Shown here: piece after piece, positions 1 to 8,762 of the stretch
Position numbering within the stretch: position 1 is the stretch's first letter
How the letters are laid out: every line of letters starts with the position of its first letter
IMG/VR virus record: IMGVR_UViG_3300037485_000549
Coordinates: 1-33,084 of that record
Reading direction: 5' to 3' (one strand)
Source: a virus
Length of the DNA stretch: 33,084 nt
Program-made: the position numbers and the translations under genes
The notes under the pieces: generated by a model
Seen by the model: only the letters and a program-made list of their open reading frames with translations
Database searches by the model: none
What the model was told of the DNA's origin: nothing

Positions 1-357
1 GAGTCTACAATGTACATGATTACGCCAACTGAGGCAGGTTTAAACTTCAACGATTTGACAGGTCTTATTGATGTTAATTTGACTGATTTAACTGTTGTTG
101 CAACAAGTGTAACGTTTGATGCTGTATTGGATTATGGAACGGCTTTGAACCCTATTAAATTTAGTGGTGCAATTTCTGCTGATTTCGCTTTGTATAACAA
201 TACAACCTCTGCAACGGTATCTGTAACGGCTGTTGAAAACTTACCTTTAGAAGGTAATTACACACTTACTTATATTGCTCAGACTGCTGCTGATTCTTTG
301 ACTTTGTCAATAGTTAAAACAGGGTTCGATGGTGAAGTAAGTTATTTGGCTGTATAA
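1..357 (+). CDS. Tail-tube candidate, C-terminal part (duplicate of 32631-32987)
   Basis: The frame is open from base 1 and ends with TAA at 355-357. It is the second reading of the C-terminal 118 residues of the protein encoded at 32082-32987, cut by the contig start, so the apparent internal ATG at 10 is not a real start. The encoded segment is Thr- and Val-rich with alternating hydrophobic residues, as in the Ig-like domain often attached to tail-tube proteins. Compared with the other copy there is one amino-acid difference, Leu against Ile. The following small gene starts in the stop codon (TAATG). Confidence 0.85.
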   Translation, partial: ESTMYMITPTEAGLNFNDLTGLIDVNLTDLTVVATSVTFDAVLDYGTALNPIKFSGAISADFALYNNTTSATVSVTAVENLPLEGNYTLTYIAQTAADSLTLSIVKTGFDGEVSYLAV

Positions 358-454
358 TGTTTGTCGAAGCTGGAAAAATACAATTTGCTGTTATTCATTT
401 AACTGACAAATCGTTAAAAGAGGCTCAGTTGCTGTTTAAACACGTTAACCCTTT
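1..454. repeat. Left copy of the 454-bp terminal redundancy
   Basis: These bases match 32631-33084 over their full length with 11 differences, which indicates a circular or terminally redundant genome of about 32,630 bp. Nine of the 11 differences lie between positions 21 and 57; the others are at 225 and 327. Ten of the 11 fall in the tail-protein reading frame without changing an amino acid or only as part of one Leu/Ile exchange. This looks like real strain variation caught by a metagenomic assembly rather than sequencing error. Confidence 0.93.
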
Positions 455-518
455 AGTGGTGAAGAAAGCGTTTGAATTAGCTAACAAAGGCCTTAAGAAA
501 CGTTCCAAAACGAACTAA
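357..518 (+). CDS. Small hypothetical protein downstream of the tail-tube candidate
   Basis: A 53-residue frame begins at the ATG that overlaps the stop of the preceding gene by one base (TAATG), a classic translational coupling. The product starts MFVEAGKIQF and has a Lys-rich, basic C terminus (KKRSKTN). It lies between the tail-tube candidate and a strong terminator, so it is the last gene of that transcript. The position fits a tail-assembly role, but I recognise no domain and assign no function. Confidence 0.7.
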   Translation: MFVEAGKIQFAVIHLTDKSLKEAQLLFKHVNPLVVKKAFELANKGLKKRSKTN

Positions 519-543
519 TATTAATCTTTAGAAAGGATAAAGG

Positions 544-573
544 AAGGGTGTAGCTAAGGTTGCACCCTTTTTT
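544..573 (+). terminator. Intrinsic terminator closing the head/tail-tube transcript
   Basis: The stem AAGGGTG (544-550) pairs perfectly with CACCCTT (563-569), extended inward by a U-G pair, around a loop of about 10 nt. A run of six T follows (568-573). It stands directly after the 53-residue gene and before a new promoter. Confidence 0.9.
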
Positions 574-590
574 ATTGTAACTTTGTAACA
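560..590 (+). promoter_or_regulatory. Bacteroidota-type promoter for the tail operon, overlapping the terminator
   Basis: A perfect -7 element TAACTTTG lies at 578-585, and the next gene starts at 591. The only upstream TTG (560-562) lies in the terminator hairpin, with a short spacer of 15 bp. Transcription would start at about 589-591, making the mRNA leaderless or nearly so. Confidence 0.65.
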
Positions 591-1046
591 ATGGGACTAA
601 TGGACACGGTTTTGGGTGATTTAATGGAGCGCAGCAAGGCACTTTCTCAGCGTGAAATATGGTTTTATGTGTTCTCAGATAGTAAGTTCAAAACAAAAGT
701 TCTCGATTTTGTACGTATTGACCAACTTTTCGAACAAGGAATAAACGAAAACGGCTATGTTATCGGTACTTATTCACTTATAACGGAAACTTTTTACGAT
801 GCAACTAAAAAATTCAATACACCTTATACATTGTATGACGATGGAGACTTTTACAAATCGTTTATGTTGGAAGTATTGCCAGACGGAATAATTATAGATG
901 CAGATGGAGTAAAAGAATCAGTAGATTTACTTCAAAAATTCACGGATAAAATATTAGGACTTACAGATGAGAGTAAAATTAAACTTATTTTGGAACTCAA
1001 AGAAAAATACTATACAGAAAGCCTTCGATTATTACGAGGATATTGA
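591..1046 (+). CDS. Tail protein upstream of the tape measure, chaperone-like position
   Basis: The 151-residue product lies between the tail-tube candidate and the tape measure, where tailed phages usually encode tail assembly chaperones. It is acidic and shows a motif I associate with a recurrent Bacteroidota phage family: YTLYDDGDFYKSF near residues 79-91 and DKILGLTDES near residues 119-128. No enzymatic motif is visible. Its last 80 bases overlap the next gene in another frame (+1, equal to -2). The -1 slippage typical of lambda G/GT would not join them. The role is inferred from position and family resemblance. Confidence 0.6.
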   Translation: MGLMDTVLGDLMERSKALSQREIWFYVFSDSKFKTKVLDFVRIDQLFEQGINENGYVIGTYSLITETFYDATKKFNTPYTLYDDGDFYKSFMLEVLPDGIIIDADGVKESVDLLQKFTDKILGLTDESKIKLILELKEKYYTESLRLLRGY

Positions 1047-1464
1047 CGAATTACCATTATCGAATTGGATTAAATGCACATCAAACGAATTGAGTTATGT
1101 TAGAAAAGGCAAAGAAGGGAACGAAGAAAGTGACATTGAAGCATGGCAAAAGATTTATGACAGTTATATTTTAGAGTATGGACTTTCAGATATGTACAAA
1201 AAGTTGCTTAATGCGATGAGAAAAAAGGCGTTGTTAGAAGTTGATTTCATAATCACAAGAGAACGCTTTAAACTTACAGAAATAGAGATGCAAATAGCGA
1301 ATTTAGATGCTATGCTGAATAATAAAGGGAGTGGAATAACAATAGAACAATCACTTATTCATTTGAGTAAATGGTTAGGAAGTTGGATAAATGTTAAGAC
1401 TATTACAACAAGAGAATATTTTAATTTAATGGAAGAATATGGCAAAGAAAATAAGCGCAAGTGA
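967..1464 (+). CDS. Tail assembly chaperone-like protein preceding the tape measure
   Basis: This 165-residue frame has the pattern FDYYEDIDELPLSNW near residues 20-34, which I recognise from small proteins encoded just before tape measures in Bacteroidota phages. The middle and C-terminal parts are helical and charged. ATG 967 is the only usable start before the conserved segment, giving an unusually long 80-base overlap with the upstream gene. The tape-measure gene starts 26 bases before this stop. Independent initiation is likely, but production by a -2/+1 frameshift from the upstream gene cannot be excluded. Confidence 0.6.
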   Translation: MRVKLNLFWNSKKNTIQKAFDYYEDIDELPLSNWIKCTSNELSYVRKGKEGNEESDIEAWQKIYDSYILEYGLSDMYKKLLNAMRKKALLEVDFIITRERFKLTEIEMQIANLDAMLNNKGSGITIEQSLIHLSKWLGSWINVKTITTREYFNLMEEYGKENKRK

Positions 1465-4400
1465 TATATTTCAAGAAGAGGATATATTTTTAGGAATTCG
1501 CCAGAGTGCGGAAAAGACTATTTTATCGTTTCAAGAGATTGATGCGGAGGTTAAAAAACTTGCAGGAAATTTAAAAAAGGACTTGTCAACTGCTGATTTT
1601 GGTAACACTAAAGGCATTAATTCATTTGTAGCAGCAACGCAAAAGGCAAACGATGCAAAGAATAAATCAATACAGATTGATAAGGTACTTGCGCAGGCAA
1701 CAAAAGATGTTATTGCAGCGGATAAAGCACTTGTCGACATTGAAATTAAAAAGCAAAAGTTAGCTCAGGAGCAAATTAAAACTAACAACGCAATAACAAA
1801 AAGCGAAAACGATAAAGCCAAAGCAACACAGAAAGCAGCGCAAGCAAGTAAGGTTGAAATGGACACGTACAAACAACTTGCCGCAAGCACAAGAGACCTT
1901 AAAAACCAAAGTAAGGAGTTAGGCGCTCAAATGTTAGCATCTGAAAAAGCTGGAAGAACTGGAACGGCGGCTTATGCAGCACTTGAAACACAATTTCGTG
2001 AAGTAACCGCAGCGGCTCAGGCTGGAGATGCAGAATTAAAGCAAATTGATAAAACAGTAGGTGATAATTTCAGAAATGTAGGTAATTACGAAGTAGCTAC
2101 AAAAGGTCTTAAACAACAGTTACGCGAAATGACTGTTGCTCTTCAAAATATGGAGTCAACAGACCCACGTTTTAAGCAAATGACAATCGATGCTGGTGAG
2201 CTGAAAGATAAGATAATGGACACAAATGCCGTTATTAAATCCACTGCTGGTAGTGCTGTTGAAAACTTGGGTAACGGTATAGCCAAAGCGGGTAAAGTTG
2301 GTATAGATGCGTTCGCAGGAATGACGGGCGCAATGGGGTTGTTTGGTATTGAATCAGAGGGCGCAATGCAAGCAATGTTAAAGCTTCAACAATTAGCTGC
2401 AATGTCAGAGGCATTGACAAGTTTGGGTTCATTAAAGGATACTATGACGGAAGTCAGAGCTTCATTTGTGGCTGCTGCTTCAAAGTTAGGGCTATTCACT
2501 ACTGCTAAGGTTGTAGATACAACGGTAACGACTACTCAAACGGTGGCTACTGAGGCTGCAACGGTGGCGACAAGTGGACTCGGAAAAGCTATGAAAGCAC
2601 TTCCAATAGTAGCAATTATCGCGGGGATAGCAGCACTTGCATACGGTATTTATAGTTTAGTTAGTGGAAATGAAGAGGCGGAAAAGGCTACAAAAGCGAG
2701 GGCGGAAGCTGAAAAAAGAGCAAACGAAGAATCGAAAAAAACAATTGAATTTGTATCTACAGAAAGTGGAGAATTTTCCGCATTAATTTACCAATTAAAA
2801 GCAACTAACAAAAATAGCGAGGATAGAAGAAAGTTGATTAAACAAATAAACGGAACATACGGAACAACATTAAAAAATCTATCGGACGAAACAGCGTTTC
2901 AATCTTCATTAAATGATGCCGTTCAAGACTATATTGATTTACAATACAATCGTTATAAATTAAAAAAAAATCAAATCTATATTGACCAACAAACAGCAAA
3001 GAAATTTGAAGCTGAATTAAAAATAAATAAGGCACGTGCAGAAGCTCAAGAATTAGTTGATAAAGGGATTTATAGAGGAATACAAGAGGCACTTTCTTAT
3101 AGAGAGGATTTAAGAGAAGAAATTGCGGAAAATCAAAAAGCGGTTGATGACGCAAATGCAGCATTATTAAAATTAGGTGTTAGAAGAGGCTCTTTGAAAG
3201 GTCAGGAAGATGCTTTAACAGAAGGAGGCAAAAAATACATTCCTATCTTAGAGAAAGAAATCAAAGCAACGGGTGATTTAACGAATGAAAATGATAATTT
3301 AATTGTTTCAAATGAAGAGTTAAAAAAGTCTTTATCTGATTTAACAGATGAATATACAAATAGAACGAGCACAGCAGAACAGATACTTTTAGCTGAAAAA
3401 AATGCTGCTGATGAAGAACTTAAAAGGCTTCATTCAATTTCAACTGATTTAATTAACCGAGACCAACAATTAAAAGATGCTTTATTATTAAATGATGCCG
3501 ATTATCAAGCCAAATCATTAGCATTAAAAGAGAATGTAGATGTAACAAATGCAGAAACGAAAGTACTTGACATTCAATTAAAACTTAAAAAAGCAAAAGG
3601 ACTTGAAGCAATTGCACTTGAAATTCAACTACAAAATGCACAATTAAAGTTGTTAAACGAGCAGGAACAAGCGGAACTTTTATCAGTTGGAAATAATGAA
3701 GCCGCTAAAAACAAAATAATAGTTGAATACGCTATTAAACGTGCTGATTTACAAACTGAATTTGCTGATAAATCGTTAAAAGATAACGAAGAGGCGGACA
3801 CAAAAGCACTTGAGCAAAAGGCGAAGAACCAAAAAACGGAAGAGGAAATAGTTAAAGCAGCAGCTGACTTCTTTATTGCACAATCTAATAAAAAGATAGA
3901 GCAAATTGACAAGGAAATTGCAGCGGCAAACGCTCAATATACGACACTTCAAACGCTCGCAGCAAATGGTAATATTAACGCAAAAGAAAGTCTCGCAGAA
4001 CAACAGAGAATCATAAACCAAGCGAATAAACAAAAGGAGAAAGAGTTAAAGAAACAACAAAGAATAGAACTTGCGAGAAATATTTATGCAACTTACAATG
4101 CTAAGGTAGCCGCAAATTCTGAACATCCTTTATTAGACACTATTAAAGATACAATGTTATTACAGCAGTTTATCGCAAGTTTACCTACGTTCTACGATGG
4201 TACTGAGGACACAGGAAAAAATGGTAACGGTATAGATGGAAAGGGCGGTTTTCACGCTGTGTTGCACCCTAACGAACGAGTAATACCAAAGAGTTTAAAC
4301 GAGCAAATCGGAGGCTTATCGAACGAAGCACTTGCAAAGATGGCTAATGAATATCAAAACGGTAAAATAATACGTTCAAATAGTCAAATAGGTAGTTCAT

Positions 4401-4570
4401 TTGACACAGCAATACTTGTAAGTAAAATGGATGAGTTGACTAATGCAATCAAATCTAAGCCCGAAACGAATATTGGAATAGGCGAAATTACGCAGTCAGT
4501 TATGGAAATCGTAAAGAGCACGAAACAAGGAAATACAACAACTTACAACCGTTATAAAGTTAGAAGATGA
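1439..4570 (+). CDS. Tail tape measure protein
   Basis: At 1043 residues this is the longest protein of the phage and sits in the tail block. It is rich in Ala, Lys, Glu and Gln with long heptad-like stretches (about 10-260 and 640-880), typical of a tape measure that sets tail length. A hydrophobic membrane-like segment lies near residues 380-410, followed by EEAEKATKARAEAEKR. The C terminus (about 910-960) has the motif FHAVLHPNERVIPK, common in tape measures of this host group. It overlaps the upstream gene by 26 bases and the downstream one by 4 (ATGA). Length predicts a tail of roughly 150 nm. Confidence 0.88.
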   Translation: MAKKISASDIFQEEDIFLGIRQSAEKTILSFQEIDAEVKKLAGNLKKDLSTADFGNTKGINSFVAATQKANDAKNKSIQIDKVLAQATKDVIAADKALVDIEIKKQKLAQEQIKTNNAITKSENDKAKATQKAAQASKVEMDTYKQLAASTRDLKNQSKELGAQMLASEKAGRTGTAAYAALETQFREVTAAAQAGDAELKQIDKTVGDNFRNVGNYEVATKGLKQQLREMTVALQNMESTDPRFKQMTIDAGELKDKIMDTNAVIKSTAGSAVENLGNGIAKAGKVGIDAFAGMTGAMGLFGIESEGAMQAMLKLQQLAAMSEALTSLGSLKDTMTEVRASFVAAASKLGLFTTAKVVDTTVTTTQTVATEAATVATSGLGKAMKALPIVAIIAGIAALAYGIYSLVSGNEEAEKATKARAEAEKRANEESKKTIEFVSTESGEFSALIYQLKATNKNSEDRRKLIKQINGTYGTTLKNLSDETAFQSSLNDAVQDYIDLQYNRYKLKKNQIYIDQQTAKKFEAELKINKARAEAQELVDKGIYRGIQEALSYREDLREEIAENQKAVDDANAALLKLGVRRGSLKGQEDALTEGGKKYIPILEKEIKATGDLTNENDNLIVSNEELKKSLSDLTDEYTNRTSTAEQILLAEKNAADEELKRLHSISTDLINRDQQLKDALLLNDADYQAKSLALKENVDVTNAETKVLDIQLKLKKAKGLEAIALEIQLQNAQLKLLNEQEQAELLSVGNNEAAKNKIIVEYAIKRADLQTEFADKSLKDNEEADTKALEQKAKNQKTEEEIVKAAADFFIAQSNKKIEQIDKEIAAANAQYTTLQTLAANGNINAKESLAEQQRIINQANKQKEKELKKQQRIELARNIYATYNAKVAANSEHPLLDTIKDTMLLQQFIASLPTFYDGTEDTGKNGNGIDGKGGFHAVLHPNERVIPKSLNEQIGGLSNEALAKMANEYQNGKIIRSNSQIGSSFDTAILVSKMDELTNAIKSKPETNIGIGEITQSVMEIVKSTKQGNTTTYNRYKVRR

Positions 4571-6285
4571 GACACTTTTTAAATGAAATTGAAATAACAC
4601 CTCGCAACCGTGAAGAAATCGGAGTAATTTCCGACTTTACGGATAACCCCGAAGTGTTAAAAATCAATGTAGACACTATTATTTTACCCCGTGAAGCCTA
4701 TGGAATAGTTCAAGACCATATTGCAACGCTTGGACTTTTTGAGGGCATTCCTTACCGTGTACAGATGGCAAACGGTATAAGTTTGAACTATTATGTTGAC
4801 CTTACAAGTGCGCCAATCTTCCGCAGTTACGAATGTGAGTTGAAAATACTACGTAGACAGTCAGCAGATAAGTTTTTTGAAGATGCGAACGGTACATCCT
4901 TTGAATTGATGCTTAAAAAAGGCGTTGTTTTCCCTCGTTTCAAAGTGCCGTACATCGTTGTAAAAGATAATCAAGCGGAACTTGCTATTAGTTTAGCGTT
5001 GGGTCTTTACTCTATGACAGATGCGCTTATTTCGGCTATTAAAGACTTAGCTACAACGGTCTCAGAGGGCGTTCAAGCGGGAACTCCTTCCGTAGGGGCG
5101 TCTGGTCCCGTAATTGGATTAGGTGACATTATAAGTTATGTGCTTAATATATTAGCGCAAGTTATCTACATTGCAGGATTACTAATTGCAATTACTAATT
5201 TAGGCCTTCAATTATTCAACCTTATTTTTCCAAAAGTTCGCTATTTATTAGGGTGTAAAGTAAAAGATTTAATCGAAAAAGGATGTGAATATTTAGGATT
5301 TACGCTTGATAGTACGCTACTTTCTTCTACTAGTTTTACAGTTTTACCTGTTCCATTGGTTCGAGGTCGTAAAGGAATATTTAAATTCATCTCAGATGAC
5401 TTGGTTGCTCCATTTAATAAGGGTGTTCCGAGTTCAAGCGATACTGTAAGCACGTTAGGGAGTCTTATTACGGCTATTGAAACAACGTTTAACGCACGAA
5501 CAAAGGTAGTTAATGGAGTGGTACAAATCGAAAGACGGGATTTTTGGCAGGATATAACTTCTATGAACGTTGCACCCGCTATGGTTATTCAAGCTGACCG
5601 ACAAGACGAATTTACGTATAACTCAGAGGACGTTTGGAAACGTTATTATATTCATTATTCTTTGGACTCTATGGATTTAAATACAATGGACGAATTATAC
5701 GATATTCATGATGCCGAGTTTTCAACAGAACCCGTAAACATTATTAATGCCGATTTAGTAACGATTAAGGGACTTCAAGACGTTTCACCACCATTTGCAT
5801 TAGGACAACGAAAAGACTCTTTAAATTGGCTTGAAAAGCAAGCGAAGACATTGTTTGAATTAATAGACGAAGTGAGCGGAATGTTTGGAGGTGGCACGAA
5901 TTTAGCAGCTAAAATTGATGCGCGCGTGGGTATTATGATTATTAGCCAAAACTTTTTTTCAGTGACTAAGTTACTTTACACGGTTGCAGGAAAACAGCCC
6001 GCTAATTTCAAGAATTATGTTAGCGCAAGTAGCCTATGGAATAAGTACCATTACATAAATCAAATTCAGCTAAACAGTTGGAAAATTAAAAGTTCAGTTA
6101 GGCTTAGAATTATGGAAGAAGATTTCGTAACTTTGTTGAATAATAATTATGCGGAAATTGGCGGGGTAAATTGTGAGATTCTTCAACTTGAGTGGATTGA
6201 TGAGAAGAGTTTGGCAACTATTACTTATAGAATACCCGATAATTATGCAAGTGGAAAGGTTACAACGCTTACAATTAACTCTTAA
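4567..6285 (+). CDS. Distal tail or baseplate-type protein
   Basis: The 572-residue product directly follows the tape measure with a 4-base ATGA overlap, the usual place for distal tail or tail-tip components. The N terminus is beta-rich without a signal peptide. Residues about 180-222 form a long hydrophobic stretch that could span a membrane twice (SYVLNILAQVIYIAGLL), possibly used in DNA ejection. The remainder alternates beta-like segments with few charged helices. I recognise no catalytic motif. The assignment to the tail tip is inferred from order. Confidence 0.6.
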   Translation: MRHFLNEIEITPRNREEIGVISDFTDNPEVLKINVDTIILPREAYGIVQDHIATLGLFEGIPYRVQMANGISLNYYVDLTSAPIFRSYECELKILRRQSADKFFEDANGTSFELMLKKGVVFPRFKVPYIVVKDNQAELAISLALGLYSMTDALISAIKDLATTVSEGVQAGTPSVGASGPVIGLGDIISYVLNILAQVIYIAGLLIAITNLGLQLFNLIFPKVRYLLGCKVKDLIEKGCEYLGFTLDSTLLSSTSFTVLPVPLVRGRKGIFKFISDDLVAPFNKGVPSSSDTVSTLGSLITAIETTFNARTKVVNGVVQIERRDFWQDITSMNVAPAMVIQADRQDEFTYNSEDVWKRYYIHYSLDSMDLNTMDELYDIHDAEFSTEPVNIINADLVTIKGLQDVSPPFALGQRKDSLNWLEKQAKTLFELIDEVSGMFGGGTNLAAKIDARVGIMIISQNFFSVTKLLYTVAGKQPANFKNYVSASSLWNKYHYINQIQLNSWKIKSSVRLRIMEEDFVTLLNNNYAEIGGVNCEILQLEWIDEKSLATITYRIPDNYASGKVTTLTINS

Positions 6286-6286
6286 T

Positions 6287-6505
6287 ATGGAAGAACAATT
6301 TAAAGAATTGAATAAAAATTTGAGTGAATCACTTAAAAAACTTCTTGATTTAAACAAAAACTTGTTGAAAGACCTAAATGTTGAAGAACAAAAGGCTATT
6401 TTGCCTATTCAAAACGATATAAACGCAGCTTTAAGAGCAGCAAAAGACGGAAATATATTAGCACTAAACGAAATTCAATCAAGATATGCCGGTACAAATA
6501 TTTAA
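6287..6505 (+). CDS. Small coiled-coil protein of the tail block
   Basis: The 72-residue frame starts at the ATG one base after the previous stop; a longer upstream extension would lie inside the previous gene and is unlikely. The sequence is a Leu/Lys/Glu-rich amphipathic helix (LNKNLSESLKKLLDLNKNLL) with heptad spacing, so it probably forms a coiled coil. Its last 20 bases overlap the next structural gene. It may be a minor tail component or assembly factor; no family is recognised. Confidence 0.65.
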   Translation: MEEQFKELNKNLSESLKKLLDLNKNLLKDLNVEEQKAILPIQNDINAALRAAKDGNILALNEIQSRYAGTNI

Positions 6506-8759
6506 CAAAACGTATACAGATATTTTTGGCAATTCGTTAGGATTTTACAGAATGAATGCAGGCGATAAGGTGAAACTTGCGTTAACTTTACGTGCTACAA
6601 TACGATTTTCATCACTTACAAATCCTTTATTTTTAGATGCTATCACAAATCAAATTACATCTAGCTCTTTAAGTTGGATTGAAGAGGGTTTCAGACCTAC
6701 TGACAACGTAACTTGCAACGTTTATGACGTGTCAGGAACTTCGATTTACAGTTGGACAACCTCAGTTTTGTACGTTGATGACACTATAATTCAGCTATCG
6801 AGCATTCCTTATTGGTACGATAATACAGCGCAGCAGTTCTTTATTATTTATGCTACTTATAAAATGCGTTCGACTTTGGAAGCGTCACTTAATCACGTTT
6901 TGAATTCAACTGCAGGAATGCCTTTCTCCTTAATTGATGGTGAAAGTACTCGAATGAAGTTTGAAGGTACGGATACGCTTGCGATTGGGTCGACAATTAC
7001 AGGCGTTGAACTTATTAATAAATCGGGTCAATATTTGACAAGTAGTGAGTTGACAAGACAAGCTGATAATGTCCTTGAAGATGGTTCTTTGGAGCGGTCT
7101 TTTTTGCTGGAATTAGAATATTTGCAAAGTGGTATAAGAAACCCCGATTGGTTTTTCACTGCTGAATGTTTAAAAACTTATCTTAAATTAGAGTGGGCAA
7201 GTTTAGCGGATGAACCCTTTGCCAAATCAATATCATTACTAAATGAATCTGGAAATACTGGATATTTCGACCAACCTTATAATACTGGCGTTGTTGATGC
7301 TGTACTTGTTCAAGGTGTAACTGTTTTAGATTGGTCCTCACCGACAACATTTGATGTAATAGTTGACTCAGCAAGTGTTGACTATGCAATCGGTGCGGCT
7401 TATCAATCAATTAATGTAGACTATTATAAAAACCGTCCTTATTCACAAGGTGAAATATCAATGGTTTTAGGGTCAACTATTCCGACAGTTGGAACGGCTT
7501 ATACATCTTTGACAAATGAATTTGGCGGTAATTATACGCTTGAATTAGATTCGATTATAACGGTAGGAACGATAAATACATTAAAAATTACTTTCACTCC
7601 TAACGCTTCATTTACAACGTTCTTCGATGGCTTAGAAGATGGCGACAGATTGTTTAAATTGTGGGTTAAATTTGGAAATCTTAACTTATTAGTATTCAAC
7701 GACCAACTAAGTAAATCTCCGCCTGTTGGAGGACCATTAATTCCTGTTCAAAACATCTTTATTGACCATTCAGATAATACTACTGAATCAGCAGATACGG
7801 CGCTTACATACGAGGCAAACACGGAGGACGACCTTGCTTTTTGTGGTAAGTTTTTACTTGAAAAGGGAGCGTCTTATGACTCAATAGAATATAGAATTGT
7901 GGCTTACAACCCTACAACGTTGGAAAGTTTTGATTTAAATACTTGCTTTTTTAACATATCAACGATTCCTTTCGTTGGAGGTCAGTACATTTTAAACCAA
8001 TCTAATACCGTTCAAAACACGTTACCAACAACAAGCGAGAAAAGAATAGCGAAACTTACACTTGACCCAAGTATCGACACTTTGACCGAGTACGGTATTA
8101 AGGTTTATTTTCCATTCTTATTGCGTTGGGAGTATTGGCTGCAGCAGTTAAATGCAGATGCTGATTTTTACCCTAACGAACAAACTAAAAATTGGTTTAA
8201 CTTCAATAATCTAGGTGATTGGGAACTTCGTTTAAATATTGAGCTTGTAAAAGACGGACTTGCTTACATATTTGAAGATACGGTACTTGATAAAGACTAC
8301 GACTCAGAGCCGTTAATCGTTCAGAACATAGAATTGTACATTGATGCGACTAATACGAACGTAGGGATAGTAACAGATGGTCAACTAATGCGAGTAATTG
8401 CAACTCATTCTTTAATTAGTGGGGAAGTTTGGGACGATGCGGTAACCTGGGGAATGATAACGGTCGAACCTACGGAAAGCAACCCGAGATTTATATCAAG
8501 TACGGTTATCGATTATGACAACAATCCTTCAAATCCATTAGTTCCTTTAGTTGGCGAAACGAAATGTAAACTTACTTTTCCAACTCCAACGCTTGCTAAG
8601 ATGGAATGCTTTTTTAACCCCGATTTGATTAATTTATCGAACGGTGTTAAATTCACTACAAAAATTAAAGGTTGTTCACTTGAAAGCCCAATGTTTAAAA
8701 TCACTACAACAAATTTAGACAAGTTGACAACAGATGATGATAACAAAATTATAGCGTAA
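6486..8759 (+). CDS. Large tail-tip or baseplate structural protein
   Basis: The 757-residue product is beta-rich, with many Thr, Ser, Asn and aromatic residues and few Lys-rich helices, as in baseplate or receptor-binding structural proteins. It begins MPVQIFNKTYTDIFGNSLGF, has no signal peptide and no visible enzymatic motif. It lies between the distal tail candidate and the tail fibre, and ends four bases before the fibre gene starts. Family membership is not recognised; a structural role in host contact is inferred from size, composition and neighbours. Confidence 0.6.
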   Translation: MPVQIFNKTYTDIFGNSLGFYRMNAGDKVKLALTLRATIRFSSLTNPLFLDAITNQITSSSLSWIEEGFRPTDNVTCNVYDVSGTSIYSWTTSVLYVDDTIIQLSSIPYWYDNTAQQFFIIYATYKMRSTLEASLNHVLNSTAGMPFSLIDGESTRMKFEGTDTLAIGSTITGVELINKSGQYLTSSELTRQADNVLEDGSLERSFLLELEYLQSGIRNPDWFFTAECLKTYLKLEWASLADEPFAKSISLLNESGNTGYFDQPYNTGVVDAVLVQGVTVLDWSSPTTFDVIVDSASVDYAIGAAYQSINVDYYKNRPYSQGEISMVLGSTIPTVGTAYTSLTNEFGGNYTLELDSIITVGTINTLKITFTPNASFTTFFDGLEDGDRLFKLWVKFGNLNLLVFNDQLSKSPPVGGPLIPVQNIFIDHSDNTTESADTALTYEANTEDDLAFCGKFLLEKGASYDSIEYRIVAYNPTTLESFDLNTCFFNISTIPFVGGQYILNQSNTVQNTLPTTSEKRIAKLTLDPSIDTLTEYGIKVYFPFLLRWEYWLQQLNADADFYPNEQTKNWFNFNNLGDWELRLNIELVKDGLAYIFEDTVLDKDYDSEPLIVQNIELYIDATNTNVGIVTDGQLMRVIATHSLISGEVWDDAVTWGMITVEPTESNPRFISSTVIDYDNNPSNPLVPLVGETKCKLTFPTPTLAKMECFFNPDLINLSNGVKFTTKIKGCSLESPMFKITTTNLDKLTTDDDNKIIA

Positions 8760-8762
8760 ATT

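Noticed and set aside
591-1464. A lambda-type -1 programmed frameshift in the tail chaperone pair
   Set aside because: The second frame is +1/-2 relative to the first and no slippery heptamer is evident in 958-1046.
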